Shown here: in pieces, positions 5,734 to 10,812 of the stretch
How the letters are laid out: every line of letters starts with the position of its first letter
Numbering within the stretch: position 1 is the stretch's first letter
From: Desulfotomaculaceae bacterium
GTDB lineage: Bacteria > Bacillota > Desulfotomaculia > Desulfotomaculales > Pelotomaculaceae
Reading direction: 5' to 3'
DNA length: 10,812 nucleotides
NCBI GenBank assembly: GCA_028704035.1
Contig: JAQVLS010000040.1
Coordinates: forward strand, 1 to 10,812
The notes under the pieces: generated by a model
What the model was told of the DNA's origin: nothing
What the model saw: only the letters and a program-made list of their open reading frames with translations
Databases searched by the model: none
Program-made: the position numbers and the translations under genes

Positions 5734-6705
5734 CTATACGGGAATTTGAATTATTTTTCTTATAATAGCCATTCCGAGGATTTGGAACAAAACGGCAAAG
5801 GAGATCATCAGCAGGCCGGTTTTGCTGCTAAAAAGAACCCCAATATATTCAGGGCTGAGCATGTATATCGCTGCTGTTAAAAAAATGGGAAGAAGACCGA
5901 TAATCAGGCCGGACATCCTGCCCTGGGCCGTCAAGGTCTTTATTTCCCCCTTGATCCGCACTCTTTCCCTGATGGTGTTGGCGATATTATCAAGCACCTC
6001 TGCCAGGTTGCCTCCAACCTGGCGTTGAATCAGCACGGCTGTGACAACCAGCTCAAGATCCTCACTGCCAACGCGTGAACTCATATTCTGGAGGGCTGCC
6101 TCAGTGGGAGTTCCCCAGTTCATCTCTTGCAGCGCCACACCGAACTCCTTGGCAATGGGATCCGGTATTTCTTTGCGGACCATGTCCATGGCCTGAAGGA
6201 AGCTAAAGCCGGAGCGCAGGGAGTTGGCCATGATTACCAGAGCGTCTCCGATTTGGCCATTGAACTTATTGAATCTTTTTGCTTTAGCCATGTGCAGGCC
6301 GAAATAGGGCAAATACCCGCAGGTAACCAGGGCCAGCAAACCGATTGCGATTTTGCCGGAAATCAGGGTAAAGAAAAGGCCGCCGCCCAATGCTGATAGC
6401 AGCATCAGCCCAAGATATTCCTCCCCCTTTAGAGGAATATCCGCCCTGGCTAACTCTGCGTCAACCCCGGCCGTTACTTTGCGGGCGGTAAATAACCTGC
6501 CGGTCAATTCCAGTACCTTGCGCCCTGTTCTTACGTTGCTTTTGTTTTTATTTACTATTTCCAGGGCGCTGCGCATCCTGCTGCTGAAAATGCGGTTCAT
6601 TCGCGCGGCTATTTTTTCCTTTTCTCCTGCTTTTAATTGTTGAAGGCCGGTTATAAACAAAAAAACAGCAAGAAAAACAAGGACTGCAATACCTTCATGG
6701 CTCAA
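5734..6705 (-). CDS. tadB: Tad pilus inner-membrane platform protein TadB
   Basis: A 323-residue T2SSF-family membrane protein and the partner of TadC in the pilus assembly platform. A membrane segment at about 5-21 is followed by a basic cytoplasmic stretch, paired spans at about 96-115 and 117-137, the T2SSF domain at about 150-280, and terminal spans near 264-283 and 296-315. The domain shows the TadB pattern: IGDALVIMANSLRSGFSFLQ (152-171), then EMNWGTPTEAALQNM (194-208), VLIQRQVGGNLAEVLDNIA (224-242) and the RERVRIKGEI segment. The length is typical. The start is TTG 6705 with AGAAAGGGGG (complement of 6715-6724) 9 nt upstream; no ATG lies near. It follows cpaF by 26 nt. The neighbour order cpaF-tadB-tadC is the conserved core of Tad loci and makes the call secure. 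Confidence 0.94.
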   Translation of the reverse strand: MSHEGIAVLVFLAVFLFITGLQQLKAGEKEKIAARMNRIFSSRMRSALEIVNKNKSNVRTGRKVLELTGRLFTARKVTAGVDAELARADIPLKGEEYLGLMLLSALGGGLFFTLISGKIAIGLLALVTCGYLPYFGLHMAKAKRFNKFNGQIGDALVIMANSLRSGFSFLQAMDMVRKEIPDPIAKEFGVALQEMNWGTPTEAALQNMSSRVGSEDLELVVTAVLIQRQVGGNLAEVLDNIANTIRERVRIKGEIKTLTAQGRMSGLIIGLLPIFLTAAIYMLSPEYIGVLFSSKTGLLMISFAVLFQILGMAIIRKIIQIPV

Positions 6706-6731
6706 AAGACGGCGCCCCCTTTCTGAAGACT

Positions 6732-8084
6732 TTATAATATCGAAGGATCAAAGGTCTCATACGCCAGGGTGATCCCGTTGGCTTCCAGCTGCCCGATAAA
6801 CTTGGGCCGGATGCCGGTGGCGATAAAATTGCCTCTAAGCTCGCCTGCGGGGCCGGCGCCTTCTTGCTTGTAAACATATATATCTTGCAATACGATGATG
6901 TCGCCTTCCATACCCTGCACCTCAGTAATATGGGTGATTTTCCGGGAGCCGTCACGCATCCGGCTCTGGTGGATGATCAGGTCGATGGCGGATGAAATTT
7001 GTTCTCTGATGGCCTTGACGGGCAGTTCCATACCGGCCATCAAAACCATGGTCTCCAGGCGGGACAGCATGTCGCGGGGCGAATTAGCGTGTCCTGTGGT
7101 CAGTGAACCATCGTGGCCGGTGTTCATGGCCTGAAGCATATCCAGCGCTTCCCCGCTGCGGACCTCGCCCACAACAATTCGGTCCGGGCGCATCCGCAGG
7201 GCGTTGCGCATCAGATCCCGGATAGCGATGGCGCCTTTTCCCTCAATATTGGGCGGGCGGCTTTCCAGTGTAATCAGGTGTTCCTGCCTTAGTTGGAGTT
7301 CTGCCGCGTCTTCAATAGTTACTATCCTTTCATCGTTGGGAATGAATGACGAAAGAATATTCAGTGTGGTCGTTTTGCCGCTGCCTGTTCCGCCTGAAAC
7401 GACAATGTTCAGCTTTGCTTTGACACAAGCCCCAAGGAAATCCGCTGTTTGTTGGGTCAGAGTACCAAAACGGACCAGGTCTTTTATGGAAAGAGGGTCT
7501 TTAAAAAATTTGCGGATAGTGATGGTGGGACCGTTTAAAGCCAGCGGCGGAATGATGGCATTTACCCTTGAACCATCCGGCAGGCGGGCGTCGACCATCG
7601 GCATACTTTCGTCGATGCGCCTGCCCAAGGGAGTAACGATTCTTTCGATGATGTGCATGACATGGTTATTGTCGCGGAAACGTATGCCGGTAAGCTGCAA
7701 TTTTCCGTTCTTTTCTATATAGACCTTGTCCGGACCGTTGACCATCACCTCGGTTATTTCCGGATCGTTGAGCAGGGGGGTAATGGGTCCAAAAGCAATG
7801 GCGTCATCCGATATCTCCCTGGCAATGCGCTGTTTATCCGCACGGGGTATGTGCTCGTTTTCATTTTCAAGAATTTCCACGACCATATTTTCAATTTTTA
7901 CAGCAAGCGATTCCGGGCATTCCTTGTCGGCAGGCCTTTCTTTCAGTTCTTCAATTATTCTTTTGTGAATATTGGTTTTTAGCTGTTCATAAGGATCTTT
8001 TTGAGCTGCCGGCCGGGTTTGCGCCTGCTTTTTCGTTTCTGCCCGGGCAGATTTTTGTTTTTCCAGCCTGGCTAAAAGTGACAC
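6732..8084 (-). CDS. cpaF: Tad pilus assembly / secretion ATPase CpaF (TadA)
   Basis: This hexameric VirB11/GspE-like ATPase powers pilus assembly from the cytoplasm. From GTG 8084 it has 450 residues. The charged N-terminal 50 residues are variable; the N-terminal domain follows (FGPITPLL, then EITEVMVNGPDKVYIEKNGK at about 109-128), with VDARLPDGSRVN at about 164-175. Walker A is SGGTGSGKTT at about 230-239, the Asp box is TIEDAAELQL near 256-265, Walker B is RIVVGEVRSGEA at about 302-313, and the His box is TGHDGSLTTGHANS at about 322-335. All catalytic elements look intact. GAGGTG (complement of 8091-8096) lies 6 nt before GTG 8084; the in-frame GTG at 8093 overlaps that site and is less likely. 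The gene begins 64 nt after cpaE, the longest gap in the operon, and feeds into tadB. Whether the motor also drives retraction cannot be told from sequence. Confidence 0.95.
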   Translation of the reverse strand: MSLLARLEKQKSARAETKKQAQTRPAAQKDPYEQLKTNIHKRIIEELKERPADKECPESLAVKIENMVVEILENENEHIPRADKQRIAREISDDAIAFGPITPLLNDPEITEVMVNGPDKVYIEKNGKLQLTGIRFRDNNHVMHIIERIVTPLGRRIDESMPMVDARLPDGSRVNAIIPPLALNGPTITIRKFFKDPLSIKDLVRFGTLTQQTADFLGACVKAKLNIVVSGGTGSGKTTTLNILSSFIPNDERIVTIEDAAELQLRQEHLITLESRPPNIEGKGAIAIRDLMRNALRMRPDRIVVGEVRSGEALDMLQAMNTGHDGSLTTGHANSPRDMLSRLETMVLMAGMELPVKAIREQISSAIDLIIHQSRMRDGSRKITHITEVQGMEGDIIVLQDIYVYKQEGAGPAGELRGNFIATGIRPKFIGQLEANGITLAYETFDPSIL

Positions 8085-8090
8085 AAATCT

Positions 8091-8096
8091 CACCTC
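8091..8096 (-). promoter_or_regulatory. Ribosome binding site deciding the cpaF start
   Basis: GAGGTG lies 6 nt before GTG 8084-8082, the same arrangement as at the DUF192 gene and nearly that of cpaB. The other in-frame GTG (8093-8091) is part of the site itself. Confidence 0.65.
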
Positions 8097-8148
8097 GATT
8101 ACTTAATATCTGCATAGCCGGTTAGCGGCGGGCCTGCCCACACAAAAT

Positions 8149-9378
8149 TTAAAAGCAAAAAAATTTACTGATGATAGATTTCTTTTTCTTTATTTCAGGA
8201 GCAGTGTCAACCGCAGCCAGTGTCCATTGCCCAGCGAAATTTCTAATGGCCTGCCCGATTTTGCTGTTTAGATGCGTCATAATAAATGGGCATCCTTTAT
8301 TAATAGAAGACAGGACTATCTTTTCATCATAAGGTAAAATGCCAGCAAGGGATGTACTGAGGCTTTTTTCTAGATCTGATATTTTGACCCCGTAGTCGAG
8401 GGTGGACTGGTTCAGGAGCAGTTTTACCTTTTTTGACAGGTTAAGTGTGTCCAGGACATCCAGGGCGGTCCGGGTATGTTTCACGGCCGGCAGGCCGCGG
8501 GTAAATGTTAAAATAATATCATCCGCCATTTCCATAGCGCCCAGGTTTAGATCGTTAAAAAGAGGTGAAGTGTCGACTATAATATAATCATAATGTTCTT
8601 TGAGCAAAGTAAAAATTGTCTCTACATGAGATGTTGTGACGACTTCGGCCTGCTCCGGCCGCAACGGGGCGGGGAGGACTTTTAAACCGGACATGTGAGG
8701 GACCATGTACGAATTAACAAGCGAATACTCCATCAAGTCCTCTTCCTGTACCAAATCGGCAATGCTCCTTGTTGATGCAAGATTTAGCATTAATGTCGCA
8801 TCGCCGCTCTGTAAATTCAGGTCTACCAGGGCCACTTTTTTCCGGCTTTCCTGGGCCATGCATACGGCAAGATTGCATGAAATAACAGTCTTGCCCACTC
8901 CACCCTTGCTGGAGAAAACAACTATTATTTTATTCTCCGGCGCCGCTGGTTCGGGTTTTGTCAAGGTGACAGGCGGAACAGCAGCGGCACGGGCCGCCCG
9001 CACTTTATAAAGTTTGCCGACGCGGCGGATGGTATCGGCTAGTTCGCTGCTGCTAAAGGGCTTTACCAGATAATCCCTGGCGCCGGCTGCCATAGCTTTT
9101 CTCAAGTACTCGGGCTCGCTCTGAATGGAAATAATGACCACAGCAGTGTCAGGTATTTTATCGGCAATGGCTTCGGACGCTGTGATCCCGTCCATGTCCG
9201 GCATGTTGACGTCCATCAGCACCACATCCGGTTTGAGGTTTTCCGCCAACTGAATGGCCTCATGCCCGCCTCCGGCTTCGCCGACAACGGCAATGTCTTC
9301 TTCAAAATACAAAAGGCGTTTGATGTCTTCACGTACATTGGCAATATCATCGACAACCAGGACGCTGGTCTGACTCAT
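8149..9378 (-). CDS. cpaE: Receiver plus ParA/MinD-like ATPase, Tad localisation protein CpaE/TadZ
   Basis: A 409-residue two-domain protein that in characterised systems places the Tad machinery in the cell. Residues 1-125 are a response-regulator receiver with what looks like a full active site: D10 and D11, phospho-acceptor D56 (VVLMDVNMPDMDG), S84 in the switch position and K106 (LVKPF). A proline/alanine-rich linker (126-148) leads to a ParA/MinD-type ATPase with deviant Walker A FSSKGGVGKT (155-164, signature lysine K158), VDLNLQSGD (185-193) and IIVDTSP (266-272). In several studied TadZ proteins the receiver is atypical, so the intact site here is notable. The tail ends EIKKKKSIISKFFCF, basic then aromatic, like a small membrane anchor. 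AAAGGAGG (complement of 9388-9395) sits 9 nt before ATG 9378; cpaB ends 19 nt upstream. No histidine kinase is encoded in the window, so its phosphodonor is unknown. Confidence 0.93.
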   Translation of the reverse strand: MSQTSVLVVDDIANVREDIKRLLYFEEDIAVVGEAGGGHEAIQLAENLKPDVVLMDVNMPDMDGITASEAIADKIPDTAVVIISIQSEPEYLRKAMAAGARDYLVKPFSSSELADTIRRVGKLYKVRAARAAAVPPVTLTKPEPAAPENKIIVVFSSKGGVGKTVISCNLAVCMAQESRKKVALVDLNLQSGDATLMLNLASTRSIADLVQEEDLMEYSLVNSYMVPHMSGLKVLPAPLRPEQAEVVTTSHVETIFTLLKEHYDYIIVDTSPLFNDLNLGAMEMADDIILTFTRGLPAVKHTRTALDVLDTLNLSKKVKLLLNQSTLDYGVKISDLEKSLSTSLAGILPYDEKIVLSSINKGCPFIMTHLNSKIGQAIRNFAGQWTLAAVDTAPEIKKKKSIISKFFCF

Positions 9379-9397
9379 GGTGATGAACCTCCTTTGG

Positions 9398-10129
9398 TTA
9401 GTGCACCAGTTGATTCATTCTAATTGACGGAAGGTTGATGAATTCCTGGTCTATTGCCGGGCGCAAGGCCAGCCTGATGGTCCCTTTTTCAGAACAGAGC
9501 GCCAGTGGCTGGGCTTGCTCAGGCGTTACCGAAAGTGTAATGGTACGGGCGGAAGTGGTAGTTTTTTTACCGTCCTGGCTGCTTTCCCCGGCAGGGCCGG
9601 TAGACTGGTCGATAGACAGGACATCTATGTTTTGGATCAGCAAGGTAGTAATACTGGATTTTTCCTGGCCCACAGCGCCCTGCAGGTCGAATGTGCCCAG
9701 AACGTCCACCCGGTCGCCCGGCCTGACCAGGCCCGCCAGGCCGGAAACTTCGTTAACCGCAACGGTCATGGCCCGTTTTCCCGGCGGAATTTGCAAAGCT
9801 AGTCCGTCGCCGCTTTCTTTGTCTTTGACCAGCCTGTCACGGAGCACTTGCTCACCCGGCAAAATTTCCGATCGTGTTATTTTGCCCACAGCTTCCCTGG
9901 CATCCACTGCAGCCCGTTCATGCACGTATTTTGCCGGCACGTCCTTTAATTCAATCATCTGCGCTGAGATCTGCGTCTTGGCAGGTATCTGCTGGCGGGC
10001 AACGACCACCTTGATGAAATCGCCGCTGTCGGCGTAGGTTTTTTTGGTATGATCAAGAAATAAATATATTCCCGCAGCTGCGATCAATCCGATGACTATA
10101 GCAAGAATCAGGATAATCTTGTTCTTCAT
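9398..10129 (-). CDS. cpaB: Flp pilus assembly protein CpaB (RcpC)
   Basis: A 243-residue membrane-anchored protein. An N-terminal transmembrane helix or signal anchor (residues 5-25) is followed by an SAF domain at about 38-102 (KVVVARQQIPAKTQI, then EILPGEQVLRDRL) and the RcpC/CpaB domain at about 113-226 (PPGKRAMTVAV, GLVRPGDRVDVLGTFD, LLIQNIDVLSI, ITLSVTPEQAQPLALCSEKG). These motifs in this order are characteristic. In diderm Tad systems CpaB works with the outer-membrane secretin; in a Gram-positive it would face the cell wall, and its partner is uncertain. GAGGTG (complement of 10137-10142) lies 7 nt before the ATG, and the preceding gene ends 16 nt upstream. A Ser/Gly/Thr-rich insert at about 176-194 is probably a disordered loop. 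Length is at the short end for the family, as usual in Firmicutes. Confidence 0.93.
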   Translation of the reverse strand: MKNKIILILAIVIGLIAAAGIYLFLDHTKKTYADSGDFIKVVVARQQIPAKTQISAQMIELKDVPAKYVHERAAVDAREAVGKITRSEILPGEQVLRDRLVKDKESGDGLALQIPPGKRAMTVAVNEVSGLAGLVRPGDRVDVLGTFDLQGAVGQEKSSITTLLIQNIDVLSIDQSTGPAGESSQDGKKTTTSARTITLSVTPEQAQPLALCSEKGTIRLALRPAIDQEFINLPSIRMNQLVH

Positions 10130-10145
10130 GTTTGCTCACCTCGTC

Positions 10146-10812
10146 TTATTCAACCAGCTTAACTCCGTTAACGCCGCAATCTAACGCACCAGAAATACTG
10201 TCCCCGTCCACCACCAACCTGATGAAATAACCTTCAATGTAGTTTTCATTTCCCTGGCCGGCCACCCTTTCCACCAGAAAAGCAGCAAAGCCGGCTATCC
10301 TTATTTTTTTGACCTGTTCTTTTTCGATATTAATAGGTTCATAAACCGGAACAATCAAAATCCTCGGGCAGCCGGGCTCATAGCAGGCAGGGGAGCAGGT
10401 GGGAGAGTGCCTGCATTGACTGATGCGCCAGTCTATAGCCCGCTTGGTCGGGTTGGACATGTTGCCTGTTTCCGTATCAACCTCGTCACCCACCGTCAGT
10501 TTTCCATCATAACCGTGTTTTAAATTGTTCTCATAATTACTTGCGCCGTTACCTCCCAGAGAAAGAGCGCCGTATGTGCCCGGGCCGAGCGGGGAGGGCT
10601 CCGGGCTGTTGGAGCCTTGTTTTAAAATGTACCTTGTGTTAAAAGTAAAATCTTGATTTGGTATAGATAACGGGGCCGCGCCCTGATATGAACTAATGGC
10701 GGCGACAGCGGCTGCTGCCTGCGCGCCAACCGTGCCGGTATTGATGCTGAACGCCCTGGCAAAGGTAAAACCCACCTGTTTTGCAGCTGTAACTGTTATT
10801 TTTGCGTCCGGG
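10146..10812 (-). CDS. TadE/TadG-like (Tad domain) pilus protein, 5' end missing
   Basis: The frame is open to the right edge, so the start and N-terminus lie outside; 221 residues plus the stop (10148-10146) are visible. The first visible residues (ITVTAAKQVGFTFARAFSIN, then TGTVGAQAAAA) fit the pattern that follows the membrane anchor in Tad-domain (TadG-like) proteins, where a strand with V-T-x-T is followed by FAR-x-F and a region rich in alanine. Later come LSLGGNGASNYENNLKHGYD (glycine-rich loop and a tyrosine-rich helix), GDEVDTETGNM, and a cluster of four cysteines within 16 residues (CRHSPTCSPACYEPGC) followed by a final beta-rich part. These sections resemble the clostridial Tad-domain proteins that usually accompany cpaB. 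A GTG within the frame at 10775 is not the start. It is probably a surface-exposed minor pilin-like or pilus assembly component; TadE or TadG cannot be separated from this fragment. It precedes cpaB by 16 nt in the same operon. Confidence 0.82.
   Translation of the reverse strand, partial: PDAKITVTAAKQVGFTFARAFSINTGTVGAQAAAAVAAISSYQGAAPLSIPNQDFTFNTRYILKQGSNSPEPSPLGPGTYGALSLGGNGASNYENNLKHGYDGKLTVGDEVDTETGNMSNPTKRAIDWRISQCRHSPTCSPACYEPGCPRILIVPVYEPINIEKEQVKKIRIAGFAAFLVERVAGQGNENYIEGYFIRLVVDGDSISGALDCGVNGVKLVE

Noticed and set aside
8085..8148. Internal promoter or terminator in the cpaE-cpaF gap
   Set aside because: The gap is the longest in the operon and holds short GC-rich self-complementary pieces (GGGC/GCCC, GCCG/CGGC), but no stem longer than 5 bp, no U-run and no plausible promoter hexamer pair.

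Overview
The window looks like chromosomal DNA of a Gram-positive, low-to-medium GC member of the Clostridia, perhaps a Peptococcaceae-type spore former such as the Desulfotomaculum/Pelotomaculum group. This is inferred from strong purine-rich Shine-Dalgarno sites, frequent TTG and GTG starts, a secreted protein with copper-amine-oxidase-N stalk repeats, a DUF2680 exported protein, a YkvA-type protein, and a Tad pilus locus of the kind found in monoderms. No secretin gene is seen, but the locus is only partly covered. The genus is a guess.

Right two thirds (10812 down to 2732, minus strand): one long, tightly spaced gene run, almost certainly an operon that begins outside the window. In transcription order it holds a TadE/TadG-like pilus protein (5' end missing), CpaB/RcpC, a receiver-plus-ParA-ATPase protein (CpaE/TadZ), the CpaF/TadA secretion ATPase, the membrane platform proteins TadB and TadC, a DUF192 protein, and a membrane sensor built like a chemoreceptor (Cache-like sensor, HAMP, long coiled coil). 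Gaps are 12 to 64 nt. Together these would make the inner-membrane motor of a Flp/Tad pilus (CpaF, TadB, TadC), its localisation factor (CpaE/TadZ) and accessory parts. The flp pilin, prepilin peptidase and TadE genes are not in the window and may lie upstream of position 10812.

Left third: a truncated C-terminus of a membrane protein (1-80) is followed closely by a secreted Ig-like/stalk-domain protein on the plus strand (105-1178). A small exported DUF2680-type protein lies convergent to it on the minus strand (1387-1893). A YkvA-like DUF1232 membrane protein runs on the plus strand (2128-2571), divergent from the DUF2680 gene and convergent with the end of the tad operon. The YkvA/tad convergence point holds an elaborate inverted-repeat structure. 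No gene-free stretch exceeds 300 bases; the longest is 1894-2127.

The most interesting point is the last gene of the tad operon. It has the overall architecture of a methyl-accepting chemotaxis protein, but its conserved signalling tip is heavily degenerate, so it may have been separated from CheA/CheW. It shares the transcript with a CpaE/TadZ that keeps an apparently complete phospho-receiver. I see no RNA genes, CRISPR arrays or insertion sequences.
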